From positions 95,805,283 to 95,869,282 of the forward strand of contig NC_135723.1 of assembly GCF_964656455.1 (NCBI RefSeq): a stretch of DNA of 64,000 nucleotides, in the 5' to 3' direction. Below, in pieces: positions 12,164 to 23,889 of the stretch. The first letter of the stretch is position 1, and every line of letters starts with the position of its first letter. Position numbers and translations under genes: made by a program. A model generated the notes under the pieces. That model was not told the DNA's origin. It saw only the letters and a list, made by a program, of their open reading frames with translations, and searched no databases. The stretch comes from Halichoerus grypus. Lineage: Eukaryota > Chordata > Mammalia > Carnivora > Phocidae.

Positions 12164-13044
12164 ATTTATGGGGCTATGTCAAAGGGACTAGGACCCAAGT
12201 GAAAGAGTTCCCAATGGCCAAAAGTGAAACAATCTGAACCACCAAAGAAAGAAAATATCATTAGAATACAAATCAAAATATAAAAGAAGAATTAATGAGT
12301 CTAATCTGAGAAAAATAAATTACTGACTACATTTTTAAATGGGGGAAAAGACAGAAATCTCCATGCAGAATAATTCCAAATAAATTATGTAACCACGCTA
12401 ATGGAGTGGCAGAATAACATGCGGGCTGCACATACTGACTTCCTTTCGGAGTACATGTGGAAGGGGTGTGGGTGGGGGGCACAGGGCAATTGTATAGTGG
12501 GAAAAGCTGACGGACATTACTTTTAGCCAGATGACCAAGGTTAACAAAAACAGTCATAAATCATGTTGATTGTACGTATCTTTGATATAATGTGATAAAA
12601 ATGGTACTTTAACTGCATGTCTTCCTCTCTAAAACACACGGACCCAGTTTGAGCATGAGAAAAACATCGGCAAATTCTAACAGACAGCCATCCTACAATA
12701 TATGTCTGACAGTACTCCTCAAAACTGTCAAGGTCAACAAAAATGAGGAAAATCTGAAAAAATGTCAAAATTAAGAGAAACTTAAGGAGACATAATATCT
12801 AAATATAACATGGGATTCTCAATGTGATCCTCGAATAGAAAAAGGACATTAAGTTAAAAGGTAAGGACCTATGAACAAACCATGGATTTTAGTTAATAAA
12901 AATAAATCGGTATTAAGTATAACAAATCCACCATACAATAAATTAGTAATAATATGGAGAACTATGTATGGGGGACAAGGGGACGTACATGGGAACTCTT
13001 TGTACTATCTGCTCAATCTAATCTGTAAGTCTAAAACTATTCTT

Positions 13045-13245
13045 TTTTTGTTAAAGATTTTATTTGTTTATTTGAGAGAGAGAGAGAGCACATGCATGAG
13101 TGGGGAGGAGAGGCAGAGGGAGAGAGTGGGAGAAACAGACTCTCCACTAGTGAGGAGCCCGACAACACTGGGCTCCATCCCAGGACCTTGGGATCATGAC
13201 CTGAGCCAAAGCAGACGCTTAACTGACTGAGCCATCCAGGCGCCC
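13045..13245 (-). mobile_element. CAN-SINE
   Basis: Inverted SINE with a GAGAGAGAGAGAGCACATG middle and a TCCAGGCGCCC end. A 17-bp duplication containing GTCTAAAACTATTCTT flanks it at 13028-13044 and 13246-13262. Confidence 0.95.
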
Positions 13246-13339
13246 AGTCTAAAACTATTCTTAGAAGTAAGCCTATTACTAAAAATATACAATTATGTAT
13301 AATGCACACACCCCCCAAATAAAATCAGAAATAAGAAAA

Positions 13340-13610
13340 TAAAGATAACAAGAGAAATGCAAATTTGAAGTATTCTGGAATATTATGCCCCACCTATTAG
13401 ATAGATAAGGCTGAGAGGAAATGGGTCCTCTTATAACTGCGTTGTACAACCCTTCTGGTGGAGGACCTGAAACAGGCTTCATCCAGATGCTCCGAGACAG
13501 TGATCACAATTCTAGGGATCTATCCAAAAGATACACTGGCAAAAATACAAAAAGACATATGAAAAAAACTATTCATTGCACTGCATCCCATCACTATAGT
13601 CCTGACTTAT
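13340..13610 (+). mobile_element. Old L1 fragment (3' part)
   Basis: The stretch CTAGGGATCTATCCAAAAGA with ACACTGGCAAAAATACAAAA and TATTCATTGCACTGCATCCC matches the end of L1 ORF2. It is in the wrong order relative to the next fragment, so it is probably a separate insertion. Confidence 0.6.
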
Positions 13611-14035
13611 AGACAAACTATAGCCAGTGGAGTATATCAGAGAGGCTAGAAACAGATCCACATATACACTGATAACTGATTTTTTACAAAGCTGCAAAGG
13701 CAATCCAGTGGGGACAGAATATCTTTATGACAAATGGTGCTGGAACAACTGGACATCCACATGCAAATGGAGGAATGTCGATCCATACCTCACATGGTAT
13801 ACAAAAAATAAATCAAAGTGGATCACAGTTCTAATGTAAAACCTAAAACTATAAAACTTCTAAGAGAAAACATAAAAGGAAACTCTTGTAACCTTAGGCT
13901 AGATAAGATTTCTTAGATAAAACACCAAAAGCAGGATCCGTGACATAAAGGATGGATAAAGTGGACTTCATCAAAATTTTAAAACTCTGTTCATCAAAAG
14001 AGTACCACCCTGCACTATCGAGTCTGAAAGGGAAG
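13611..14035 (+). mobile_element. L1 ORF2 fragment
   Basis: Typical L1 ORF2 sequence: AATGGTGCTGGAACAACTGG, ACATCCACATGCAAATGGA, GACTTCATCAAAATTTTAAAA. Frames are broken. Confidence 0.82.
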
Positions 14036-14428
14036 TAGAATTATGAACTCATGTTAATTGAAAAAAAAAAAAAAGCCTTAGCTTTCTCAAGTGAATCAAC
14101 TTAGTAGCTACAAGCATTCCCTTTAATGCCCAGATTATGGTCTCTAACTATTATTTGTTATTAAAAGGACCCTTTGGAGAAATTCCAAAACTCAGCCGGG
14201 AAATGGGCAAGATGAGCCGGGAACATACTATAGAAACAGAAAGCAAGAAAGTTGTCAAAGACTAGTGGGTTTGTGTCAGAAGGATTCATTCGGGAGCCAA
14301 ATTGAATATGCTCCCCCTGGCCAAAGATAGGACACTTTGAGTAGCAATAAGGATAATAATGAAAATGGACGGATTGTACCTATCAAATATGCTTAAATCC
14401 TCAACGAGAACTAGCTGATTGGTGTTGG

Positions 14429-14442
14429 AGAATGTTACGGAA
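14429..14442. repeat. 5' target-site duplication of the SNURF-SNRPN retrocopy
   Basis: AGAATGTTACGGAA, matching 15716-15729 with one mismatch and directly abutting the start of the cDNA copy. Confidence 0.88.
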
Positions 14443-14485
14443 CGGGCAGAGTGGGGTGACTGCCAGAGACGCCTGACGTCCTGTT

Positions 14486-14697
14486 CTGAGGCGGGCCGGG
14501 GGCCGCTGACACCTGAGACGCACCACTGAGCAGCACACAGGGGAGGCGGGAGTCCGGGCCCACGGTGGAGGCACAGCCTCGCGGAGCCAGCGAGAGCGTC
14601 AGCGGCAGCCAAGGCGGCGTCCGCGGCAGCACGTACCTTCCGGATTTCCAGCCGGAGCCGACAGGCACTCTTAGCTGAGACACCAAGCGGTGGTGCA
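14486..14697 (+). pseudogene. SNURF coding region inside the retrocopy (dead)
   Basis: SNURF is a 71-residue basic nuclear protein encoded upstream of SNRPN on the same mRNA. Here the start codon is gone: a short deletion joins leader sequence (TTCTGAGG) directly to codon 3 or so (CGGGCC). A TGA follows soon after (CGC TGA CAC CTG, originally CGC TTA CAC CTG). The best-preserved part is the C-terminal end, around 14632-14695, where GATTTCCAG and TTAGCTGAGACACCAAG match the FQAEL and LAETP coding stretches. The natural stop codon is replaced by GCA. The alignment to the parent is from memory, but it is collinear over the whole ORF. Confidence 0.88.
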
Positions 14698-14882
14698 AGC
14701 AGGACTGTGTCCAGGTAGTTGACTGCCAAGTGCAGAACCGAGCTCCACCTACTGCTGGCGGCTTCTGCCCCCAGCCTGCATTGTTTGTAGGAGAGCGCGC
14801 ATCAAACCTCCATCTGGAGCCTTCCCTTAGCTCTTAGGACCCTGGAACCACTGCAGACGCTGGATGTGGTGCGACCGCAGCC

Positions 14883-15594
14883 ATGACCGCGGGAAGAGCA
14901 GCGGGTGCCGCAGCGCAGCGACCGCAGAATGAGACGCACCCTGCGGGGTGGCCAAATCTCCACCGGCGCTTTGAAGGCTTTTAACTGGAACACGGACTTA
15001 AGCCTTTGGGAGTGTGAGGAGTTCAGGAAGACCAAGCCAAAGACTGAAGCAGCCACAGTGTGAAGAGAAGTGGGATTCGGGTCTGGTGCTGCTCCCTGGG
15101 GAAAACCTGGTTTCCATGACTGTGGAAGGAGCACCCCCCGAAGATGCCGGCACTGCTCAGGCACCGCTTGCTGCAGCTGCAGGAGGCCCTGGGCTTGGCA
15201 GGGCAGCTGGCAGAGGAGTGCCAACTGGTGTTCCAACTGCCCGGGCACCTACGGGACTAGCAGGCTCTGTCCGGGGGGCCGCGGGGGCGGGGGCATCGCC
15301 ACATGAAATGAAGGACCCTGCAGGGAAGAGGCACTGTAGGGACTGCTGCAGCTGCTGTTCCTGCCAGCAGTGCTGGAGCCCCGACTCAGCACCCAGCAGG
15401 ACGGGGGACCCCCCCGTGGGCAGAACACCACCACCTCCAGGCTCCCCACGTGGTATGAGACCACCCATGCGCCCACGAGCTGGGCTTCCCCCTGCTTGAG
15501 GGACTCCAACAGGCACGCCCCCTCCAAGAAGGAAACCCCCTCCACCAGGAATTAGTGGTCCACCTCCCCCAGGAACGCACCACCGAGACCCTAG
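14883..15594 (+). pseudogene. SNRPN (SmN/SmB) coding region inside the retrocopy (dead)
   Basis: The parent encodes the Sm core protein N, a spliceosomal snRNP component with an N-terminal Sm fold and a proline-rich C-terminal tail. The ATG at 14883 is kept in an MTxG context, but at least two single-base deletions within the first twenty codons break the frame. The Sm2-side motif [11 protein letters not shown] is intact at about 15100-15132, and the stretch [13 protein letters not shown] is clear near 15198-15236. The longest restored frame is 161 codons (15014-15496). It ends at a TGA where the parent has an Arg codon before GTP, a plausible CGA-to-TGA deamination. The tail continues past it as PPPRRKPPPPGISGPPPPG, and the original TAG is at 15592-15594. 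No expression evidence can be drawn from sequence. Confidence 0.93.
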
Positions 15595-15715
15595 GGTACT
15601 GTTGATCCTTCTAAGTCCCTTTTTTCTCTACAATGTGTCTTATGAAACTGTGTAGAGGGTTTGTGAGGTTTTGCTCCCTCCTTGCTGTATTGAGTAAAGC
15701 AATTAAAAAAAAAAA

Positions 15716-15729
15716 AGAATGTTAGGGAA
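15716..15729. repeat. 3' target-site duplication of the SNURF-SNRPN retrocopy
   Basis: AGAATGTTAGGGAA directly after the poly(A) run. It pairs with 14429-14442. Confidence 0.88.
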
Positions 15730-16028
15730 TCAATTTATGATTTTGAAAAATAGTAAATTAAGGGAAAAAGAATTAAGTGTATAGCCTGCCTTCCTTTACA
15801 GACTATTCCAGAGGATAACCCATTAGCTGGTCTGAGGGAAGCTTTTCTTTCGAGGTATTTCAGGCAATCAACGAAGTAACAGCAGCAGAAGAGGTTAGTA
15901 CTAGCATTTAGCAAATGCTAATAAGGTCATGGAGGCGCACGATGGTCACCAATGCTATGACATCACAATAAAGAGCAACCAAATGTTGTGATGTAATATC
16001 ACCCATTTCAGGAATCTCCCAATTTTTT

Positions 16029-16230
16029 TTTTTTTTTTAAAGATTTTATTTATTTATTTGAGAGAGAGAATGAGATAGAGATAGAGAGAGAGCACGAGAC
16101 GGGGGAGGGTCAGAGGGAGAAGCAGACTCCCTGCCGAGCAGGGAGCCCGATGCGGGACTCGATCCTGGGACTCCAGGATCATGACCTGAGCCGAAGGCAG
16201 TCGCTTAACCAACTGAGCCACCCAGGCGCC
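16029..16230 (-). mobile_element. CAN-SINE
   Basis: Inverted SINE with a long T run at its tail side and a GAGCCACCCAGGCGCC end. A 20-bp duplication beginning CAGGAATCTCCCAA lies at 16009-16028 and 16231-16250. Confidence 0.95.
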
Positions 16231-16495
16231 CAGGAATCTCCCAATTTTTTAAAGTCTGATCACAGCTCTAGAATTACCTAAAAATTACAAAAATTCAAAG
16301 GAAAATTGAAAGTAATGATACCATGCCACGCAATGAGCCCAGACTGAAAATTCCATAGAACAAATGACAGAGTTTCTTCAAGGAAAAGGTTGAGGAAGGA
16401 GGGGAATAAAAAGAGGAATGAGAAGAAAAAGAGAAGTGGAGGCACACTCAGGCAAGGGGACCTACTGTTTAAAAGAACAACAAAAACACCAACCT

Positions 16496-16681
16496 GGGGG
16501 GCTCAGTAGGCTAAGGGGCTGCCTTCAGCTCAGGTCGTGATCCTGGGGTCCTGGGATCGAGCCCCACACCGGGCTCCCTGCTCTGCGGGGAGCCTGCTCT
16601 CCCTCTCCCGCTCCCCCTGCTTGTGTTCCCTCTCTCACTATGTCTCTCTCTGTCAAATAAAATCTTTTAAAAAAATAAAAC
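16496..16681 (+). mobile_element. CAN-SINE with a small 5' deletion
   Basis: The head lacks the usual CGCCTGGGT (it reads GGGGGCTCAG), but the remainder through AAATAAAATCTTTTAAAA is complete. Flanked by AAACACCAACCT at 16484-16495 and 16682-16693. Confidence 0.93.
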
Positions 16682-17124
16682 AAACACCAACCTACTGCAA
16701 CAGACAGGCCTTGTTTGGGTCCCTGATCATACAACCCACCATAAAAACATCTTAAAACAATGGAGGAAATGGAGGTAAACACTTTGTTTCATCACATTAA
16801 GTATTTTTAACTTTTTTGGGGTGCAAAATGGGACTGCACTTATGGTTTTTAGGAATCCCTTTCTTTTAGAGATACACACAAAAATATTTTTTAGTGGCCA
16901 TAAAAACAATACACAATTTGCAAGGACATACAAACAAAAAGATAACTTATACTAGGATGGTTTTTTATGCGATGAAAAGAGAATCCTAGAGGGGATGGGA
17001 TTTGAATCAACAAATCCTAATCAAATAGTGAAACAAAATGACCAATGATGACACTGTGCCAATAATTTATGATTAATTCAGCCCTTTCCACTTGAAGCCC
17101 TAAGGAAAGAAACCAAACAAAAAA

Positions 17125-17310
17125 AAGAAAACAAAACAAGCTTTCATATACATGGCCTTAAACATTTTAATTTTCATGAAAAGCACACACATTACCATTC
17201 CAGCTGCACATGGAAAAACTGAGACTCAGAGTCTCGAGGAGCCACGGTTAGTAAGCGCCAGTCAGGACTCGAGCCTTCCACGCAGAGCCAGAAGCCCTAG
17301 ACAACACCCA
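17125..17310 (-). repeat. MIR relic
   Basis: GGAAAAACTGAGACTCAGAG and GTTAGTAAGCGCCAGTCAGG are inverse MIR core. Confidence 0.7.
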
Positions 17311-17984
17311 CATGTGTGTTGAGTAATTTAAAATTTTCAGACCTAACAAAGCAGAGGATAATAAATACCACATGGCTTCTTCATACATTTGCTCATTAAA
17401 TATCTATTCTATAATTAACTATGATATACAGTCTCCTTCCAGTTCCCTTTGTAATGATTCTGAATGTTTCCTTTCTTTGAGAATAACTCCTTTCCAAAAG
17501 AGCCTTGCTGTAATAAACTTCTATTTTAGACATAAATGCAATTTTTCATATAAAAAGTATTGTAGATAAAAGGAAGAGAGGACAAGATTTGTAGCATTAA
17601 TTTTTTTAAATGTTGCACATCAACATTTTTATGCTAAGTAGTAAGTTAGAATTTGGTTCATAAAATTGTTTTAAATGAAGTATGTGTTAAAGATAAGATG
17701 AATTTAAAGAATTATGCACTATTTGGTTTTAGAAATGAAATTCTTTATGGCAGCCTACTGGATGGTATGCAGTATTAAGTGTTGCTGCTAATAACTTGCC
17801 ATATTTAACACTATTTAAAATCATGTTATAAAAGGGGCTGCAATGAATTGGTGCTTACAAGGGCAGGAATCTTTGCATCTAAGAGGTAAGTTCAATGAAC
17901 AGAACGAGGTCTGCATACAGAGTTGTAGCTATGCCCTATCAGTCTATGTTTCTATCACTGAAAACAGCCCTAATTTGTTTTTCT

Positions 17985-18110
17985 CAGGGACAGAGCAATG
18001 TAGCAATTAATAAGAGCACAGAGCAGTACATATGCACACAGAATGCCTTGGCATATCTCATCTCTGCGGCTTACTAGCTGTATGTACAACCTATCTGTGG
18101 CATATTACGT
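17985..18110 (+). repeat. MIR relic
   Basis: ATTAATAAGAGCACAGAGCA, then TCTGCGGCTTACTAGCTGTA, follow MIR. Confidence 0.6.
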
Positions 18111-18204
18111 GCTGCTTCTGTAGGCCTCCATGATATTCTGTATATATTTGTACTACGAAGCTTATTTTATTATGAAATCATGATCTATTTAATGATGATA
18201 CTAT

Positions 18205-18305
18205 TAGCTCTTTGAGAGGAACTTATTCCTCTTTGGTCTAGCAATTTGTAAATACCTGATACAAATAAGTCTTTAATAGTATGTTGGTTGAATGAATATA
18301 TGAAA
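18205..18305 (+). repeat. L2 3' end relic
   Basis: The tail-like stretch AATAAGTCTTTAATAGTATG runs into TTGGTTGAATGAATATATGA. Confidence 0.5.
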
Positions 18306-18888
18306 AACCTGTCCAAGTCCTTCTATCACAAGGCTTACTCTGCTCTGGGAAATATTTTATAGTGTAAAATATGCTCAGAAAAAAATATTAAGCTCTACTC
18401 ATAGCTTTTCAATTACTATTATCAAAATTTCAAGGAGTGCCCACTTCTTAATAGCCTAGCTTCACCCTGGAGAAAATAAATCCTTCTCCACTGTCCCCTG
18501 AGCAGCATTTTTGTACATTAACCTTCCCTGATAAAAATAAGACCAATGTTCTATACTCTGTGTCTTTTACCTTGAGGGCTTCTGGTTAGGAGTGAAATTG
18601 GCTTCCTATCATCAGACAATTGGAAAGGCCAACATGTATGTAATTAATCAATTTTGAGGTTCCTCTATCAACATGACTTTTTCCAAAAAGAAAAGACTCT
18701 GATTCATTACCATTACTACCTCAGCTATAATAGAACATTCTTCTTCTTTGGTAAGAAAACCGTGATTGTGCCCATTCATTTCTATTTAAAAACACATACA
18801 CTCTACAAAGGATGGCAGGGAAGCCTAATTCTCTGTTATAAAAAATTATGTGGTATTTATAGGCTATGTTTAATGAGTTTATCTTTTT

Positions 18889-19071
18889 TTTTTTTCTTGA
18901 GAGAGAGAGAGCACAGTTGGGGGGTGGGTACAGAGGGAGAATGAGAATCTTAAGCAGGCTCCACATCTAGTGTGGAGTTCAACGCAGGGCTTGATCTCAT
19001 GACCCTGAGATCATGACCTGAGCCAAAATCAAGAAATGGATGCTTAACCGACTGAGCCATACAGGCGCCCC
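18889..19071 (-). mobile_element. CAN-SINE, older subfamily
   Basis: Inverted, diverged SINE with CTCATGACCCTGAGATCATG in its head region and an ACAGGCGCCC end. Flanked by AATGAGTTTATCTTTTT at 18872-18888 and 19072-19088. Confidence 0.93.
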
Positions 19072-19144
19072 AATGAGTTTATCTTTTTAAATTGCTTTTT
19101 CTACACTGAATGGCATCATACCAAGCACACGAATCATGTAAGTG

Positions 19145-19385
19145 CGAACAGAATCATGGAGTGGAGAAAGCTAAAGCATCAGTCTGACACGGATTTGGAA
19201 TGTGGCTTTACTGTTAAGGAGTGGAATAACCCCTGAAAGCCAATTCATCTTTGTAAGACCCAGTTTGTTCATCTTTAAAACTGGATCATATTGTCTCCAC
19301 TTCATAAGGTGTTCTGAGAGCAAAAGAGGTCTCAAATGGGAATGTGCATGGAACCACCTGAGGAATATTCTCAAAATATACACAG
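19145..19385 (+). repeat. MIR relic
   Basis: TTTGTTCATCTTTAAAACTG, then TCATAAGGTGTTCTGAGAGC, follow MIR. Confidence 0.62.
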
Positions 19386-19606
19386 CTTCAACTCAAAGAA
19401 CTACCTAGTCTGAATTTCCAGTATGTTCTTTCAAAAACTACACATGGATAAATGACAGTACATTTAGAAATGTCCTCATGATAGTCATAATAAAGAAATA
19501 AGGATGATCTCTATTGCTGAATAGAGTGGTTTCCAAAATATGTGAAAAAAAGGAGGTAGAGACATATATATAGTATGCTAAATTTCATATAAAAAGGGGG
19601 AAATGA

Positions 19607-19800
19607 GGGGTGCCTGGGTGGCTCAGTCGTTAGGTGTCTGCCTTCAGCTCAGGTCTTGGTCCCAGAATCCTGGGATCGAGCCCCACATCGGGCTTCCCGC
19701 TCTGCAAGAAGCCTGCTTCTCCCTCTCCCACTCCCCCCGCTTGTGTTCCCTCTCTTGCTGGGTCTCTCTCTGTCAAATAAATTTTTTTTTTTTAAAAAAA
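19607..19800 (+). mobile_element. CAN-SINE
   Basis: SINE head GGGTGCCTGGGTGGCTCAGT to a T-rich/A-rich tail. An imperfect duplication related to AAGGGGGAAATGAG is seen at about 19593-19606 and 19801-19814. Confidence 0.92.
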
Positions 19801-19876
19801 GAAGGGGGGGATGAGAAAATGTGTACATATTTGTTTTGGTTTTATTTTTTTGCAAGAATCTGAAAAATTCTGAAGG

Positions 19877-19894
19877 AGGGTGGTGGTGGTGGTG
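19877..19894. repeat. (GGT)n microsatellite
   Basis: About five GGT units. Confidence 0.85.
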
Positions 19895-19936
19895 AGGGAG
19901 ATAGGAATAAAAGCAAGACCTCTCCCGAGGGTATCT

Positions 19937-20140
19937 TTTTTTTTTTTTAAAGATTTTATTTACTTATTTGACAGAGAGAGACACAGCAAGAGAAGGAACA
20001 TAAGCAGGGGGAGTGGCAGACAGAGGGAGAAGCAGGCTTCCCGCTGAGCGGGGAGCCCGATGCAAGGCTCGATCCCAGGACCCTGGGATCATGACCTGAG
20101 CTGAAGGCAAACACTTAATGACTGAGCCACCCAGGCACCC
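19937..20140 (-). mobile_element. CAN-SINE
   Basis: Inverted SINE ending CCACCCAGGCACCCC. A short duplication around GAGGGTAT flanks it (about 19928-19935 and 20143-20151). Confidence 0.93.
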
Positions 20141-21124
20141 CCTGAGGGTATATTTAATCAAGCTTTGCCTTTAGGCTATATAATTATTTGTAAAATATTT
20201 TAAATAATTAAAAAAATAAGGTCTTATAACTTCAAATCAACTGCAACAAATGAGCCTAACAGTATATTAAATAGGCAGCATAACCACAGAAAGAACAAAT
20301 TTTAATATTTAAAGTGAGAAATTTTAGGTACAGTACTCTGGCTGGGATATAATTTAAAGACAGACCTACAAAGTTTACTGTTAGTAGTAATGTGGGCATT
20401 ATAAATATGAAACTGACTACTATATACTATAGTATAATACAAGTATAGCATTTCAAGCCAGGATTTTGTGTGTGTGTGTAGGGGGGGTGGTTAAAGAAAT
20501 AAAAATATAAAAGTTTAAAAACTACATATTAAAACTGAATTCAAAATATCAATGTGGACCCATGATTTATACATACACACACACACATACCTTTTTGCTA
20601 TTTTTAGTTCTGTTTACTGAGAAAGTCTAAAAGCAATGCCACACAGTACCAATAAGCACGTCTATTACCTGGATCTTGGTTTCTAAATATCATCCTCCAC
20701 GTTGAAGTATTTAGAACAAAGTGATGTGATATCTGCAACTTACTTTCAAATGGTTACCAAAAGAAAAAAAAAGTTTATACATGAAACACACATGATAAAA
20801 TGTTTAAAAAATTACAAATGGTTGGAATATGTTGTTCATCATGCTAGTCTTTCAAATTCCCTGTAAATATGATTCTTTCCATACTAAAAAAGTTGACTAA
20901 GGAAAAAAATAAAGCTGTGCAGATGATTTCAATGCCTACTCCTGAATGAGCCACTCTTCATGCATAGATAATGCTTGCAACTGGTTACCTTTCCTTCATT
21001 CTTTTGGAGCCCTCCATATGGATCCACTGAAATTCAGAGAGTAGGCATGAATTTTAACAGAAGGCTATAAAGCAAATGGCACAAGAGTAGGATTCAGAAA
21101 ATTCCTAGACTATCCATGGATGTA

Positions 21125-21300
21125 CCATACTCTTACAACATTGTTCTGTGCAGAGTTTCCTCATCTGAGAAATAGAAACAACGAACAGGAGTGCCCTGCT
21201 TAAGAGGACTGCTGGAGAGTCAAATGAGATGATGCTGACAGGATTTCATACATGTTAAAAGCTGCATAGCTCTACAAATACTATTAAAATATAATATTCC
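21125..21300 (+). repeat. MIR relic
   Basis: TTTCCTCATCTGAGAAATAG, GAGAGTCAAATGAGATGATG and AAAAGCTGCATAGCTCTACA follow MIR. Confidence 0.7.
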
Positions 21301-23889
21301 AACCTTTCAGGTACAGAGGTTATTTTATAATTCCTACATGGCTGTCAAGAGATTCCAGAGGTATATTAACAGACAGTATGTCTTTGACACTGTGACTATC
21401 TTATCTACTTGATATCACATAGTCTGCTTCAGAAGACAATATGGGATTGGGGCATCTTTAATGCTATTCTCTGTCAAAGTAAGTTTAACCCTCTTTCTCA
21501 GTCTGTAGCTCATCCTAGGTTATACTCTGCTTTGCTAACTTGGTTCCTAACTTTGATGCATTTTTATAAATTTCACTGTTAAACTATTCCATATGCATGT
21601 AAGTCAAATATAGTTCTGATCATGACAAAGTTATGAAGGATTAAGTGGACCTTTTAAAAGACAACTATGTAGGATAGTGGTTTTCAAAAAAAAAGAAAAA
21701 GGAGAAAAAGAAAAGAAATCCTCCCCAGTTGACCAGAGAGTACACTTATTTTCCTTCCTCTCAGTAAGATTGGCTTAGAAGTGCTGAGATTCTTGGTGTG
21801 TGTGTATGCATGCACATGTATGTTACATGCAGTGTGTGTGTGTGTGTGTGTATGTGTCTGTAGGAGGGCAAGGCATCTTACACCATTCCTTGGAAGAGCT
21901 TTATAACATCCAGGAGGGTGAATGCACAGTTTAAATAAGTACCCTCAAATCCCAGCCCTTCTAGCTGAACTTTATTTTGATACGTTTTCCACTTTTTCTT
22001 CACTTTCAGTTTTGATCATTTTGGGAACAAACAAGATCAAAATGCTCCCAAATTCAGGGGGGAAAAAATCTTAATTGGATAAGAAGTAATACCACCCAGC
22101 TGGAGCCGTAGGAAGCCCTTTATACAGAAACTTTCACTTGTGCCAATCTTCTTCCCAGAGGCTCATTTCATTTCCCTGCTGGTAACACTCAGATCACTTC
22201 ACAGCTCATTGATACCGCATTGGCAACCTTTTGTTTTCAATCAAAGAGAGATGCTGAAGCAACGCTCAATTGAACTAAGTCTACATGACACAGTGTGCTT
22301 GTGTCCTTGCCACAGAGGACTGTGGAAGGGGAACTAAAGGAAACTCTGACACCTAGCATCCAATATTCCATTACATTACCTACAATTGGATTATGATGAA
22401 TTAGGATGACAGAGCTCACACAAACGCTGATGCTGTCTTTTCTATTGTTCTGCCCGCACACAGCAGGCTTATGGATTGCATCCAGTCTCCAAAATGGATT
22501 CTCTGTCACTCATGGTTGAAAATGAAAGGCCAATGTTCAAGTAAGTTTTTAAACAGTTTCCATAGAGACTGAATTTGGTATTTCCTCCCTTGTTCCTTTG
22601 GAATCACTGAAGGATCACCACAGGTTTTTGCTGATGGGTCATCTTTCTATAAGCCCTCTTTAGTGAAAGACTCCTATAAGGTTAAAGAACTTGTAAGCTG
22701 TATGGGTGAGTGGTGGGTATCGGGCTGTTATTGCATGCCTTTCCCTCTGAGACTTCATTGTATCCAGGTTGCCTTAAAACCTACCAGCCCTGCCACCATC
22801 GTCCTCAAGGGTAGAAACACACTGGCAGCCACCTAAAGCAGCCATCACTCCCTCAAATGAGCTTTCAGTGAAGTAGGAAGAAAGAGCATGACAGTAGAGA
22901 AATAAGCGGACTAAGTCACAGCCTGGGACGCCCAGCCACCGTGTATTGTATAAGAGGAAGCAATCATGAACACTTGTTAATGGCAATAGTATATTTAAAT
23001 CGTCTAAAACTTCCTATTTATTTGGATTTGGCTAGAATCAGATGAACTAAGTGTGATCATTATTTCATCTTTGATCATAAATATGTAACTGTAATTTTTT
23101 TAAGGTTTAGAAAATGAGAAAAGTTATAACTTAGTAAATTCTGTCTTATGGATAGACTGCTTGGGGTCCATGCGAGAAAAAAGATTTTAAAAAGTGATGA
23201 AAATGATCCAGATGGGGGAAGTTCAGAAAGGCTTACCTGGAAATTCTGTGTAGAAGTCAGAAAATTTGGAGTAGGGCTTTAAGAGAGTGACTTCAAAATT
23301 ATTTGTGGTACAGAAAAGCAGTGGCTGTGGTCAGTTTGGAAAACAACTGATGGACCAGTTTCTCAGGTTATGTAACACAGAAGATGACAGGCCAGCAAGA
23401 GGGAGATTTAAAGGTCAAACTCAAAGCTTCACACTTAGCCCCAGACCAAGGTGCCCATGTAGAGGAGGAGGGGAAGGGCCCACCAGGATTGTGGAACTGG
23501 GGGCAGGCCAGGAAGAGAAGACAGACTTGAAATAGGTTGAAAAGCACTTCACCAGCATCTAGTGACACAGTCAGCGTCCATCACTGTGCAAGCCATCTTA
23601 CAAATGCATAGCATGGTAGCTGCACTTCTGCTCATGCCTCTTAGGAAAGGTATAATCCCTAACATTCATGTTCTGGTTTTGTTTAGCTTGGAAAACAGCC
23701 TCACCAAAATAATTTTATAAGTCGTCATTACTTCCCAGGTCAGTCCCCCAAATTCAATTAAAGTGAATGAACAGTGAGAAAGGGTTAGCAAGAGCAATGG
23801 ATTTCTATATCCCTTCCTATTTAATAATCAACTCAAAGTAATCTGGTTTCTACCCATATTTTGCCATGAAAACTGTACCTGATCAAGTT
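21301..23889. other. Unremarkable intron sequence
   Basis: About 2.6 kb with one GT microsatellite. Short ORFs on both strands show no recognisable family. Confidence 0.55.
21795..21852. repeat. (GT)n microsatellite, interrupted
   Basis: Two GT tracts separated by an ATGCATGCACATGTATG stretch. Confidence 0.9.

Larger units (their letters stand above)
14443..15715 (+). pseudogene. Processed pseudogene of bicistronic SNURF-SNRPN mRNA
   Basis: An intronless, near full-length copy of the SNURF-SNRPN transcript. In order it has exon-1 leader sequence (from about 14443), the SNURF coding region (about 14486-14697), the inter-cistronic segment ending GCAGCC just before the ATG at 14883, the Sm protein N/B coding region (14883-15594), an SNRPN-like 3' UTR, and a terminal A run (15704-15716). 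The insertion is flanked by a 14-bp duplication, AGAATGTTACGGAA at 14429-14442 and AGAATGTTAGGGAA at 15716-15729, differing at one base. That is the signature of L1-driven retroposition. SNURF preceding the Sm frame argues for SNRPN rather than SNRPB as parent. The copy carries stops and frameshifts in both frames and should be non-coding. It is GC- and CpG-rich, and several long accidental ORFs appear on both strands inside it. Confidence 0.94.

Noticed and set aside
14286..15583. Cluster of long ORFs on both strands and a CpG-rich patch resembling a new gene or promoter island
   Set aside because: Fully explained by the plus-strand SNURF-SNRPN retrocopy. The GC-rich sequence makes stops rare, and the minus-strand ORFs are shadows with no family resemblance.
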